From assembly GCA_004794655.1 (NCBI GenBank), contig SMMW01000549.1, positions 434,001-498,000 of the forward strand: 64,000 nt of DNA, written 5' to 3'. Origin of the DNA: Marisa cornuarietis (taxonomy: Eukaryota > Mollusca > Gastropoda > Architaenioglossa > Ampullariidae). Positions 1 through 12,179 of the stretch are shown here, one piece after another. Position 1 is the first letter of the stretch, and each line of letters begins with the position of its first letter. The translations under genes and the position numbers were made by a program. The notes under the pieces are model-generated. The model saw only the letters and a program-made list of their open reading frames with translations. It was not told the DNA's origin and did not search any database.

Positions 1-53
1 TATTATAGAGAGTCTCTCTAGCGCAGCACAGAACTCGACAAAGATACCACACG

Positions 54-121
<68 letters not shown>

Positions 122-152
122 GCACGCACGCACGCACGTACGTGTCACGTGT

Positions 153-197
<45 letters not shown>
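54..197. repeat. (CA)n microsatellite, compound
   Basis: Two long CA runs separated by a CACG/ACGT segment. Minus-strand frames here are pure Cys-Val repeats, not genes. Confidence 0.95.
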
Positions 198-198
<1 letters not shown>

Positions 199-200
<2 letters not shown>

Positions 201-1362
201 ATACACTGGAACTGATTTGTTGTCGATGCCCCTCATAGCACTGTGACAAGCTATATTTTGTATTATAGTATTATACTAATCTACAGAGGTCGGTATCTAA
301 TTAGATGGTTTCTCCACTAGGCACGTGGGCTTAGATATTGTCCAAGCAGCACGGTATCTCAGGAATGATAACCTACCGTGTCACAGACCGTAGGCGTGAG
401 CCTAATCTTGGGATATTCCACTTGACGAGGTGGACTGAAAACGTGCCAGTCGTCTGGGGTGGAGTGGGATTGGGGGCTGTATAGCGTGCCTCTGCACAAC
501 GGGCATTCACGGGTGGATAACGACCTTCTTGCTGTCAAATGTCACGACGTCATGCGCAGAGCACCAGGCCACAGGTCATCTGTTTGTAATGTGTAGACGC
601 GCAACAGCGAATTTACCTGCAAAACAATCATTGAAAGTTTGAGTTAAACGTACAGCGCTTTGTATATACAGTCGACCAACATGGGGTAGACCAACCTTTG
701 CGGACATGGTCCCTCGCGCCTGAACTGGGGCGTATGCTCGATCATGGGAAATTTTATAAACGTAAGCCAGTGAATCCCAGGAACATGGGAAAATGTTATT
801 CATTAATTACAAAATGAATGCAAGATATAAAACTAGAAGCTACTATGAAATACAATTAATACCTTAAATATGCTGCAGACAAAACCAGATAAAACCAGAT
901 AAAAATGTTAGAAACGTAGGGCTGGGACAGAGAATGAGGTTTGTTATACAAATTTTCACTATAAATGAATGCCCGCTCAGGTGTTTCCTCGTGAACTAAA
1001 TGCAACGGAGCAGAAATATTAAAGGGAATGGAGTGGGGAGGGGTGGCGGGTTTAAAAAAAATGTTTCAAAGGGGATCGACTTTTTACACAAAATTCACTC
1101 TTGCGATGAGAAGAGGCTTTGCTGTCGTCCAAACGGGCACCTGGGGGCATGAAACGCTCAGGATGTCGTAAACATTTTTTTCTCCATCCCAATCTTTATT
1201 AATCTGTACATCTCATACGAAGGGCCTACTAAATGCAGTAGCTAAGAAATGGAGTGAAACTGACTAGGGGTAGTTCTGTCAACTGGAAGCAAAGTCACCC
1301 GAGTGTCAGCACTTTGCATAGAGCGAACATTTCATAGTCACAAAATATTGACATGGGCAGTC
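199..1362. other. Intergenic, nothing recognised
   Basis: Only short frames without recognisable motifs, plus a short AAACCAGAT duplication near 884-901. Confidence 0.6.
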
Positions 1363-1388
1363 TGTGTGTGTGTGTGTGTGTGTGTGTA
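1363..1388. repeat. (GT)n microsatellite
   Basis: Uninterrupted TG repeats; a further GT/GC-rich stretch follows at about 1427-1465. Confidence 0.9.
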
Positions 1389-2124
1389 CTACTGATGTTT
1401 TTGATACGCCTAGTGTTGCTACTACTGTGTGTATGTGAATGCGTATGTGCACGCGCGTGTATGTGTTTTTGCAGAGAAGCGGGGGTTGTAGAGTTCACGC
1501 AATCTTGCCAGCACACCATTCAGCAGTCATGGGTGTAAGCAGTTGTGTCTGTAAGCTAACTTTCTGCTGCAGTGTCAGCTGTGTTAACCTAGTCACGATA
1601 CCCATATCTTTTCCCTCTCACTCTCCTATCGCTCATAAACAACAAAAGCCCACGGCGTTCCTATGTGTGGCTTCATCTGCAGTAACGCAATCCACGCTGC
1701 CGCACCCAAATTGTTGGTACCAGTGGTGATGTCGCCACAGCGACGTGGATGTATGCAACAGAATACCTGTTACCTGGTACCGGCGTACCACCATTTGAAA
1801 GAGCAATCACTTTCTTATAGTTGATTATACAGCTTGTGGTGATCCCTACAGGAGAAATATTACCTTTGTTAATGTGTATATTTTTCAGTTTAAGCACGGG
1901 AAGCGTTAAGTCACGTGACGAGTCGCTGTCTCAATCTTGGTGTGATGCTGTTTTAATGTCAGAAGCCATGTTGCACCGTCCACTTGTTTCTTCCATGAGG
2001 AGACTATTCTGAGTAATGTTAATTTTTGCGGGTGGGGGGGGGGCAGGGGTAAGTAAGTTTGAAACAAAGTTGTCAGGGTTAGGGTTACTAGCTACTTACC
2101 TAGCAGTACCACCACCACCATCAC

Positions 2125-2360
2125 TGCTGTTGTTGTTTGTTGTTTATTTAGTTGGAAAGTGCTTCCACCTTGCGGTGATTTCGCACTATGGGGGGAAAGG
2201 GAGGGGGGAGGAAACCGGAGTACCCGGAGAAAACCCCCGCCGCCCAGCCCTGCGAACAGGTGTCACATACAGAGAGTGTCCCGAGACGAGATCTGAACCC
2301 TGAGCCGCTCACTGCAGTGGTGACAAGCGAGTGTTTTAACCACTACACTACCGGGGCCCC
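2125..2360 (-). mobile_element. tRNA-derived SINE
   Basis: Read on the minus strand from 2360: an A-box-like TAGTGTAGTGG and a B-box-like GGTTCAGATCTC, then a core TTCTCCGGGTACTCCGG, and a tail with AAATCACCGCAAGGTGGAAG ending in a CAACAA-rich end. This is the layout of a pol III-transcribed tRNA-derived SINE. A decayed copy follows at 2555-2700 and a tail-only copy at about 38619-38680. Confidence 0.75.
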
Positions 2361-2554
2361 GTTCATCACTGCTACAACAACTGCACTACTTAAAGCAGCC
2401 ACCACCTACCAATACTGGTACTTCTGCGGGCGTTCGTTTTCAGTTGCTATTGCAGCGATTTCTATATTTGCTGTTATGCTACTACGATCTACTATTGCCA
2501 CTATACTGTCAGACGGAATGACGAAGAGAAGGAGAGTATGGAATGAAAACAAAA

Positions 2555-2700
2555 AACAAAAAAACCGGAGTACTCGAGGTAACCGTCAACGGCCAGCTCT
2601 GTGAAAAGGTGACACATCCAGCAAGTATGTCTGAAACGAAATCCGAGCTCAGGAAATGCATGGGTGACGAACGTTATACCACCCCGCTACTAGGACACCT
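2555..2700 (-). mobile_element. Decayed second copy of the same SINE
   Basis: Shares the blocks AAACCGGAGTAC, CAGCTCTGTGAA, GGTGACACAT and GAGCTCAG in order with the copy at 2125-2360, with many changes and a degraded tRNA part. Confidence 0.6.
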
Positions 2701-2735
2701 ACCCATACTAAAGCAACGCATTCGTACTTACAGAT

Positions 2736-2815
2736 GTGACTGAAAATTCTGTAAAGCACTTTGAGCAAATCGTTGGAAAAGCGCTAGATAAATGTTCATT
2801 ATTATTATTAAAATT
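2736..2815 (+). repeat. LINE 3'-tail fragment with ATT repeats
   Basis: CTGTAAAGCACTTTGAGCAA, then GGAAAAGCGCTAGATAAATG and (ATT)n. Its reverse complement matches the tail at 57446 almost base for base, so it belongs to the same family. Confidence 0.7.
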
Positions 2816-4332
2816 AAACCAGTCCCCTTCCTTCCGCCACCATCCGCTCCGTGTGACCGACTCGGTGGCCTTCTCGTCCCACCTTACCGTAATGCGTGCT
2901 CGCAGTCCTTTTCAAATCATGGCAGCATTATTAGTATGGCAGTGTGAACACGTTTTCTATTGCCAGTAGGGTGGGTGGGAGAACTGGGTGAAAAAGCCGT
3001 CGCTAACGGGTCTGAGGAGGAAACGTTAGTTTTTGAAATTCAAAACGGTCAGCACTGCTTCGCGTCGTCGGCAAGGAAGCCTTACTTTTTTTTTTCCAGC
3101 TCGGTTTCCCAGACACGCCAGCTGCTCATAATCGTTGGTAACGGGAGCTGAAAGGAGGAAGGGTGTGTGGAGGGCCTGTGCGAAAAGAGAGTAGTGTTCG
3201 TGCGGTGTATTTATGGCAGTGTAAAAAACTGGACACCCTGAACATTTCGCAGGGGTGAAGGGTAATTTAAAGATGGGGCTGGATGGGTGAGGTGTGATGG
3301 GCTTGATAATGAGGTTACTGCTCCACATGGCAAACTAAACACAACACCTGGGATTTGAAAGGCTGGAAGGAAATGGATACGTCATTAGACTGAACAATTG
3401 TAGAATTCGCTAAATAGTGATCTTGCAGGAGAAGAGTTTGGGTAACATGACATGCTGCTTTAAGCAGGGAGTTGAATGTTTGTGAATTTTGGGCCTCAGC
3501 ATTAGGTGGTGCTGGTGGTGTAGGCAGTAGCAGCGACGGTGGGAGCTGTAGTGGTTAGTTGCAGCAGAGGTGATGGTGTGGCAGCACCAGCTTAGTGGTA
3601 GTGATGCAGAATAAAGGACGTCGACAACCGAAATCGCTGATGATTGTATTTACACGCTTTTTCCCTTCCACTCCCAACAACAAGCTTACAATTAAATACA
3701 AGTAACTAGATGCGACTGTTTGTGACTCAGGACAACCATACGTTACAGAAGTGACAAGATGCATCTTCATCGTATTTTGGAAACACGCATACAATGATAG
3801 AAGTGACTATACATCTGTATTTAGGAACAAGTGCACAGGTATACAAGGTAAATGCATACAGGTGTACAAGGAGAAAAAGGGACCTGGGATGGGGAGGGGC
3901 CGTGAACTGAAAACACGTTTCCCTCCGTTTACCTCAAGCTGTTTGCACCGGACTGCTCTGCACTCAAGAAGTTCCCTTATTTGTTTCACAGCAGTAGCTT
4001 AGAAATTCCCGTTGCACACACCCTAAATATAGAGTCCGCGAGGTTGACAAGGCGACGTACCAGCTGATCTGCACTAAAGCTGTCAGTCAGGCCTATGCTG
4101 GAAACGTTATACACAGAAACCTGATGGAGGATTTGACAAAGGCTAGCACACCTCCAAGGATGTACTTAAAGAGGGACGTCAAAGCTGCCCTATCAAACAC
4201 TCCAATTTTCCATCACGCTATGATCTAGGACTGCGTACATGCCTCCGGACGTATGACTAATCAGAGCTGCTTTGTCTGTAGCTACTTCTTCACACACACA
4301 TACATGAGTCTTGCTTTGTCCGTGGCTACTTC
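2816..4332. other. Intergenic, nothing recognised
   Basis: Short frames on both strands without domain motifs, splice support or similarity I recognise. Confidence 0.6.
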
Positions 4333-4361
4333 TACACACACACACACACACACGCGCGCAC

Positions 4362-4394
<33 letters not shown>
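4333..4394. repeat. (CA)n microsatellite
   Basis: CA runs broken by GCGCGC; further CA/CACG stretches continue to about 4500. Frames here are low-complexity. Confidence 0.93.
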
Positions 4395-4396
<2 letters not shown>

Positions 4397-4720
4397 GGCT
4401 ATGTCTTCGCTCACTAATGCGCGCGCACCTACTCAAACACGCGTGCACACACACACACACACGTGCACACACTGCGCAAGAACGCACACACACACGTGTG
4501 TTGAGAGTGGCGAGGGGGGCGGGAAGCATGCTTGTATATTCCACCATAGAGAACTGTTTTCCTAAACAAACACCTGAACAGCAATCGCGTACAAAAAGAA
4601 ATCCAGCCTACGTTTGTAAACTTCTACGCATGTTGACAACAGCTTCTCCACTTAAAAAAAAAAGAAAAAAAATTAAGTCGTATCGCATATATCTGCCGCC
4701 CTACCCGTTCAGCCGGGAGT

Positions 4721-4855
4721 CCACACAAGCGAGATAACTGGTCGATTCAGACAAAGCGAGATAACCCGCAGACAGAGACGAGCGAATTTAAGAGATTAGC
4801 ACACACAAGCGAGATAACTGGCTGACACATACAGTGATACACAAGCACGATAAAA
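4721..4855. repeat. Short direct-repeat cluster (AAGCGAGATAAC)
   Basis: CACACAAGCGAGATAACTGG occurs exactly at 4722-4741 and 4802-4821 (80-base spacing), with ACAAAGCGAGATAAC at 4751-4765 and ACACAAGCACGATAA near 4839. No gene is attached. Confidence 0.8.
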
Positions 4856-5054
4856 TTAGCGACGTTCACTCGGACGTTCACATATGGAGAGGAAGAGTAG
4901 CCCCTCCAGAAAGTGCTTGACCCGCTTATCGCCTCTTGATGTAGTCAACGCTCGTCTGTCCCACCTTCACCGTTACTTTACAGTTAGCAAGAGCAGTCTC
5001 CGAACGAATGGTAGGGGGACGGGGAATGCCATCTAGTCTCGGTAAACTTGCTGC

Positions 5055-5190
5055 TGAGCTGCGGTTCTGACGTCATTTGTTTGTGTCATTTACTGCTGCA
5101 GTTTTCTGACGTCATTTGTGTCATTCCCTACTGCAGTTTTTATTTATACGTCATCTGTTCTTGTGACCCCTGTTGCAATTTTCTGACCTC
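5055..5190. repeat. Decayed tandem repeat with TGACGTCA palindromes
   Basis: Units of about 39 bases: TGCGGTTCTGACGTCATTTG, then TGCAGTTTTCTGACGTCATT, then TGCAGTTTTTATTTATACGT, then TTGCAATTTTCTGACCTC. The CRE-like TGACGTCA is intact at 5068-5075 and 5107-5114 and decayed in later units. Confidence 0.8.
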
Positions 5191-5226
5191 AAATTTTATA
5201 CTGTCTTCGATCTTTTGATTCTTCCT

Positions 5227-5245
5227 TCTCTCTCTCTCTCTCTCG
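5227..5245. repeat. (TC)n microsatellite
   Basis: CT dinucleotide run. A CG/CA run also lies at about 5599-5627. Confidence 0.85.
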
Positions 5246-5629
5246 ACTCGCGTGCGCGCGTGTTGTGCATATGTGTTCAAGAGTCACAAATGTCTTAATG
5301 TTTTGTAACCTACTAAAATATCGGCTGTCTCGTGTCAGCCAAAGGAAAATCTACATAGGTGGACTTCGCACACGATTTAAAAATAGCAACTAGCTCTGAG
5401 GAAAGTGTGTGTGCGTGGAGATTTTTTATAGTTGTGATTATCGCAACAAATGTAACTACTCACACCTGCACACATCTACACGCATGCACGCGCACGCACT
5501 TGCACAAAATCACCTAGACGCACATGCATGCACGGCACAACATTCAAGTAGTAACCTTTACGTCTACCTGACACAAGCTCGCAAGCACGCACGCACGCTC
5601 GCGCGCGCGCACACACACACACACACAAT

Positions 5630-8600
5630 GCAGGATGAGTCAGCGTGGAATAGTTCGTAGGTCAATTTTACCTAAAAAGCGTTTGTGTAGCGAGGGCAAG
5701 ACAATTTCGGGGTTTTTTTTTTCTTGGAGGGGAAGAGGGGATGAAGGGAGGAGGGATAGTATGGGTGAAACACGACCATCGGGTCCCGTTAGACACGTGC
5801 TTCTCGCGTGATCCGTGGGGGTGGGGGCAAAAGGAATTTTGTTTTGGTCCCTTGAGATTTCGCAAGCAGCACCTTATAACGGTGAGTTATAACGTTGAGC
5901 ATGGGAGGTCCCAGGGAGGATAAAGAGGTAGGATTGTGGTGTGGGCTGGGGTGGGGACGGGACGGAGCAGTCAGGTTCGCGAGCTAGTCGATCGTGTTGG
6001 CATTGTAAGCGTGCGTAACGGTGAACTGTTGTAATCGGACAGGTGGGGTATTGCTGCCATGGGAATGCTGGGGTTAGGGGGGCAGGAGTATAGGGGCTGG
6101 AGGGGAGAGGGGCAGTGGCATAGAGGTCCGGAATTCCACGCAGGGTAGCGTGGGAACCTGCCAGAAGCCTGTGTCCGGGTATAGCGCGTACCGTCGATGG
6201 TTGCCAGTGTGTCACGTGGCCCACGCCAGCGTGGGTTTGACAGGAAGGGTAAACACCCGGCCGTGGCGCCCCCTAAGATGGTGGTGGTTGTAGTAGTAGT
6301 AGTGGGAACGACCCTGAAACATAACGGTAGTACGTTAACGCGAGTGCTTCTAAAGATAGCAGTTACAGCAAGCGACTGTAGACCGACATTTTGAGGGGTG
6401 GGAGGGGGATAGCAGCAATAGAGTGCTGTGCTATGTGGTACTAGAGCATTTGTATAATGGTAGCAGTGAGAAGACTGGTAGCAATAAAAAGTGAGTGTAG
6501 TCTCCTCCACCACAACCTCTACCATTGCATGCAGCATGCACGACGATAATGCTTAGATGGAGGTGGCAGGTCTTGCAGGTGTAATGAGCAGTGCTAATAT
6601 GACTGTTAGTGGTGGCGGAGGGGCGTGAGCTTGTGGGAGGGGGGGAAGGAGGAAGGGAGAATCAAAAACAGTACACCAGGTACACAAGCACTGAGCCATA
6701 GAATGCATGTGCAGGAATAATGTGTGCAGAATGTTGAATCTGCCGGCGTAAGTTATTAAATACCCTGCGCAATGTTGCAGTGTCACCGAGAATATTGCTG
6801 ACCCTGACCCTGCCATTTTCTGCTACCAGTGGAGAACGAAGTTTCTCAGAACTGAAACTAATAATTTAAAAAAAAATCCTGGATTAGCAGTCCTTGAAGA
6901 GAGATGTGTCCACTGAGCACGCCCCGGCATTAGCGCTAGGTCAGAAAAAAAGCCAACTGACATTGCGCAGGGAAAAGCAATGAATGTCAGATTTTAAGCT
7001 TATTTTTGATGACATTAGGAAACAACGTTATCACTGGCTGCTATAGCGCGGAGGGGCCCGGAATCCACCTTTGACCGAGGGTGCAAAATAACTCTGCACC
7101 GGGTGTCAGGAGTAGCGAGTCCAGACGCTCACCTACTTCTGTGCGTTCGAGACGCTATATGGTGTGAAAGCAATACACATTCTTCACTACCACACTTCGA
7201 ATTTTGAATTTCTGTTTTAAAATATTCAAGCTGCTTCACCACTAAGCAAAACATCAAATGTTTAAGTTCGTTGGTGTAAACTTTAGGTGCCAAGATCTCA
7301 CATCTTGCATACTTATAAAACTATGAATAAGTTGACAGAGTCTTGACAACTAACTACTGAGCAGCAGACGACAACTCCGTTTCGGAGTGCAGAGGGGGTG
7401 TGGCAGGCGTTTGTTTGATAAGTCTTGGGTACTTGGGTGCAGAGCACTCAGCTGGGGACTTGCCACATGCGCATTTCGATTTTGAAATTTAAAACGAGAT
7501 CCTCAGTGCAGTGTCGGGTGAGAACGAGGCTGACGGCATAATTGTTTGTGGGTGATACAATTATACCATTGCTCGTGTGTGAGAAAGACGCGCGCGCACA
7601 CACACAGAAAAAGAGAAACGTGCGCGCATACCATCCACCAAACAATCATGAGCGAATACATTCTGTTTTGGGTATTCTTACCTGGGCACAGAACGAGATC
7701 AACCATGTTCGTACATGGAGACCTTCGCGTCGTCAAGGCAACAGGCAAGCTGGCGGTGCTGTCATTGCAAAAATTACTGGAGGGGCATTTCGCAGAACTG
7801 GTTTGGTGTAAACCTTCTCTTTGACAGGCACCTTCGCCTCGCTGACGTCAGAATCTTGTACAAAGCCTTCTTAGAGACGAAACTCATATGGACTGCACGC
7901 CAAACAATAGTCACGTGATGCAGCCCGCATCGTCTGCTTCTTTTGAAGAAGCCCTCGTTTTGGTCGCAGGTTTAAGTGTGTCTAGCATAGTTTGCTCCGA
8001 ACAGCGCTGAAGGGAAGGGGACTTATGGGGGGGGACTTTAGATGTGCTCATGTGCTCTCCCTGGTAATCAAAATCCAAGACCTCTGCTATCGCTGAGATA
8101 CGATTCCCTGACTTATAAGAGTCGCGGTGTGCGGACACTGCGTTTTCAGAGACTTATGTATGCTTGTGACCTTCACCCCAGGAGTCGGTTTGACCTTTTC
8201 CGGTTTTGATGTCGGCTCAACGTGCTGTGTGCTGTGTCTGAACTACGTCTGAGCTTACAACGAAAGCAAAATTGTCGTGGAAACATTGTTAGCAAACCAC
8301 ATTCAATCCGTCTCGAATGCCCTTCCTATAGTTTCTCTAGAATTTTTCTAAATAGGGTAAACGAATATGTTTTGACTAATTGCAGCTGACAACGAGAGCC
8401 ACTTGAATTTCAGCAAAGCTTCAAGCTTCGTTGGCATCAGCATTGCCTTTTTCTTTCAGAGATCTTTTCTCTATAAAATGTCAATGAACCGATTCTTGAT
8501 CACTAAATTATTGGAAATTTAGACTAGTTTAGTTAGTAGGGTATGAAAACATCCAAAGTCTTGATTGGAACGAATAGCTTTTAACTCCAGCACGATCGTA

Positions 8601-11600
8601 TCGAATGAATTACCGAGAAGTTCTGCTTTGTAGAATGTTACCAAGCATTTCAAATGTTGTCAGTCAAGGTATTCAACAAAACTTTTCCTGTTATTTTTAC
8701 AATTTTTGTCACAGTTATGCCCACTGTTTTGCAAATGTTTGCTTCAATCTCGGTGCATGTTACTGGTGAGCCAACAAATCTGCTAAAAACGGAAGTTAAG
8801 AATGTAATAATAAAGAATTGGAATGCGCAGTACGTACTGCACTAAATACGCAGTTCTTACCGCCGGAATACTGATATAACACGATTTTTATTTGCTTTAT
8901 AAAGCAAAAGAAGGGGAAAATTAATCGTGGCTTTCTCCTGTGAAGAAGGAATGCTGTCCCCTGACCAACTCCCTTATTTTATCCCCTTGACCAGTAAACG
9001 TAAACTTCGACAGGTGCGTCCTGATTTTACAGAAATAACCAGCATTTTTCTCTCAGTATTTGTTCAGAAACATTATGTAACAACTCACCAGAAAAAGTAT
9101 CATGTCAGTACATATCGAATACAATATCAACGAGAAATGTGAACAATAGCAGACGATATTATTACGAATATTATTGCATGCTCCTTTATTGCCCGTCTTA
9201 ACTGTACGATTTTTTAATGTACAAACTGTTTACTACATTGCACTCTTCAGATCTAAAATTCCCTTGATTTTTATTTTATGTCTTCTTTAATTTGATTGGA
9301 GGTCTGCGCTGTTTGTGCCTTAGCAAGGATCGTACATCAACCGGAATAGCCTTAAACAAGTCATCCTCCACGTATGTTCTTCACGCATCTCATTACAAAA
9401 AGATATGGTAAAGGCAGTCCCATAACCTTTCAGTGTTTGGGTAATGAGGTAACCGCACTTTGCTCGGGGTAAGTTTATTTGTGATTTGTGAGTGTGTGTG
9501 AGGGGGGGGGGGCAAGAAGGGCTGTTCGATCAGCTACTCTCCTCGCACTCGGTTATCGATAGCAGCACTAACAACTCGGCTATCCGCTTGTCCCAGACAA
9601 ATATAGGTCTGCGAGAAACAGTGCAAGTTAATCCTGCAGACAACGATCCACCTGAGGTGAAGCACCAAGTTATTGTGGCAATGGCGGCTTGTAAAAAAAA
9701 GAAAAGTAAAGGATAGTTTTTATTAATGAGTATCATGCAATTCAGAGCCACAGGAAAACCTGTGTCTACAACATATCTAATTATTGTTTTGGTGTGGACA
9801 GTTCAGAACAGATTACGTACTGTTGCCTGATTTTGTAGAGTAACTCCTGGCTGTTGGTGTTACGTCATTACACGCCTGGCGCTTTAGTCTGTAATGTCCT
9901 TTTCTAGCCAACTCCGTCCGCCTTTCCTGCGTCGAAGACTTGCAGATGCAGATCCCATAGCGACTTTTTGTAACCTTAGAACCTGTGACTTGGAGTCAAC
10001 CTTCTGCAGGCCGAGCATGCATATAAAAGTACATGCCATAGTTTTTTTACTTCGTGTAAGACATGTAAATTTAAACTGCCGAGAAGCAGGTATCGTAACT
10101 TGAGGCACCGCGCGGGATAGGGGTAGGAGGCCCTATAGGGGACTGATGGTCGCGGTAAGTGGTACGAGTGCATTGTAACAGTACATTGTCTACGGTCTGA
10201 TGGACAGAAGGGACGGGTAGAGAGAAGTGAGGTAGGATAGGGAGGACTGAGGCAGCATGTTGTCAGGGGGACAATAGAACAGACTAAGCCGTATTCATGT
10301 GCTGGAGTCAAAGGCACTTTAGAAACTTTGGACTATAGTCTGTAGGCAAAGGATGTTCTGTGACATTGTGCAGACTGGCTTTGATAGTGTACGACCGCTG
10401 TCTTGCAGTCTTCCAGCATTACACTTTGTCGGTCACTCGCTCTTTTATGTTTTTATGTCTTTACGTCAATTTTACACTTATCCTGCTGCACAACATTCCA
10501 TGTTGTATTAAATCCTTGCTGATGATAACCTAAGCGTTCACATCTTTAGCAATACCATTTCAAACACCACTTCTCGTCCAAAAGTATTTCTTTAATCAAC
10601 TTTACAGTCATAATTGCAGACATAAATCTGAGGACAATATATGCAAGTACAGCCGACACAAGCAGACGACACTCCCATACTGACGACACGAGAGGCAATT
10701 TGTACCCTCTGTCGCAGCAGACGACAGTCTTCTCCGTTCTCTTTCGTTTCGTCATTCGAACAGAAAAAAGATGATGTGTGACATCATGGTCTTGACCTCT
10801 TTCTGTGCATATGTTTCTGTGCATCTCGAGAACGAACAGTGGTGAGATACTTCTAGTAGACTGAGCTCGATCTTGTGATTACTCTTGTAGATCTTTAATA
10901 AAGATGTTTACATGCAGTGACACTGGGATACGCAGGCAACGGTGAAAATGAAAAACAAACAAGGTCATTGCGATGTACCAAGAATTTCTTGCAAAAACCG
11001 CCACCTCCCCTCACCTTGCTACCACCATACTTCAACGCCCTCCCCCAGCCACCCGCCCCACGTGCACGGTTCAGTCTCTCTAGTTAGACGCCACCCTTTG
11101 CATGCATGAGTGAATTCCCGTTACTCGGTCTCCACTCCCCATTCCCCCGCCTCTTCTCCCATCCACACACTTTTTTGTCCTTCTCCATAGAAACCCGCTT
11201 GTGCGGTGACGCTTAACGGTATCTGACAAAAGAGAAAATATTTTAAGGTCCCTTCCAGCCCCTCAAAGATGCGTAAACAAGACCGACAACCTAGAAGTGT
11301 AAAAGGACGTTCGCCAGGCAGCACACCGTTCAGGTGAAGAAAAATACCTTTCAGCCACCTTTTGAAAACCACCAGGCGAAACGGGAGAACGGTATAATAG
11401 TGTGCGATAGTCCATTTTTTTTGGTAGGGGGAGGGGGGCTATGCGCTAGAAGTGGTGGATGCCTCCCTGACAGGCCGTTAGAAATCAGAGTCTTTATAAC
11501 CGCGACAGTAAGTGTAGGATATCGGGCTATCTGAAGATGCCGACATCCAATAAGCGAGAAGAGACTCTTAGAGGCTGGTTTGAAAACGCGCAGCGAGGCA

Positions 11601-12130
11601 AGACAGAAATCTGAGTCTAGAGATTCTTCTAGAGAAGGGAAGAGAATGTGAAAACTAGTATTGAGTACGGAAAGGTATGATTTCGCGAGCCCGAGTAGGA
11701 GCATAGAGTTTACATATCTAGTATATATCTTGGACATGACAGCACTGACACATCCTCTAATGGTGACTTTAAAAACTGCGAATGTGCTGTGCACGGCTTG
11801 ACTACCGTGTTAGTCACAGCGATGTTAACTGCTGTGCAAGGTGCTTTGATCGCAGTGGAAGCTAAGGCCATCTGTATAGAGGCTGGTGTAGATAGCACTA
11901 ACAGTGCTGGTCACAGATATCATATCAAATGGCCCCCGTACACACCGTTAACATCACGTTCTGTGTTATAGAACTGCACGTGGCTGAGCAGAGAACTAAT
12001 ATCCGTGTTTGCGAGAAACAAACCACTACAGTCGACAGCTATATGCATCAATGGGCGTTAATTTGCTGTACTTTCCGAAAGTCGCACAAAGTCACAAAAA
12101 AAAAACCCCAACAACAACAACACCGGTTTG
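5630..12130. other. Intergenic, nothing recognised
   Basis: Many short frames on both strands (up to 188 codons on the minus strand near 5971-6537), but they are proline- or threonine-rich low-complexity or composition-driven. I find no conserved motif or convincing exon. Confidence 0.55.
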
Positions 12131-12133
12131 TTT

Positions 12134-12176
12134 GGTGGTGGTGGTGGTGGTGGTGGTGGTGGTGGTGGTGGTGGTG
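12134..12176. repeat. (GGT)n microsatellite
   Basis: About 14 GGT units; all frames through it give poly-Gly, poly-Val or poly-Trp, and poly-His or poly-Pro on the other strand. Confidence 0.95.
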
Positions 12177-12179
12177 AGG

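Noticed and set aside
18..236. Cys-Val rich frames here and near 4193-4565, 1353-1538 and 42729-42941
   Set aside because: Translations of CA/GT microsatellites without other coding signs.
5971..6537. 188-codon minus-strand frame rich in Thr, Pro and His
   Set aside because: No recognisable domain and low-complexity threonine tract; adjacent overlapping frames look alike, so probably chance in GC-rich DNA.
10620..10730. GCAGACGAC words recurring (also near 7366 and 39296) as a regulatory motif
   Set aside because: Too short and scattered to distinguish from chance.
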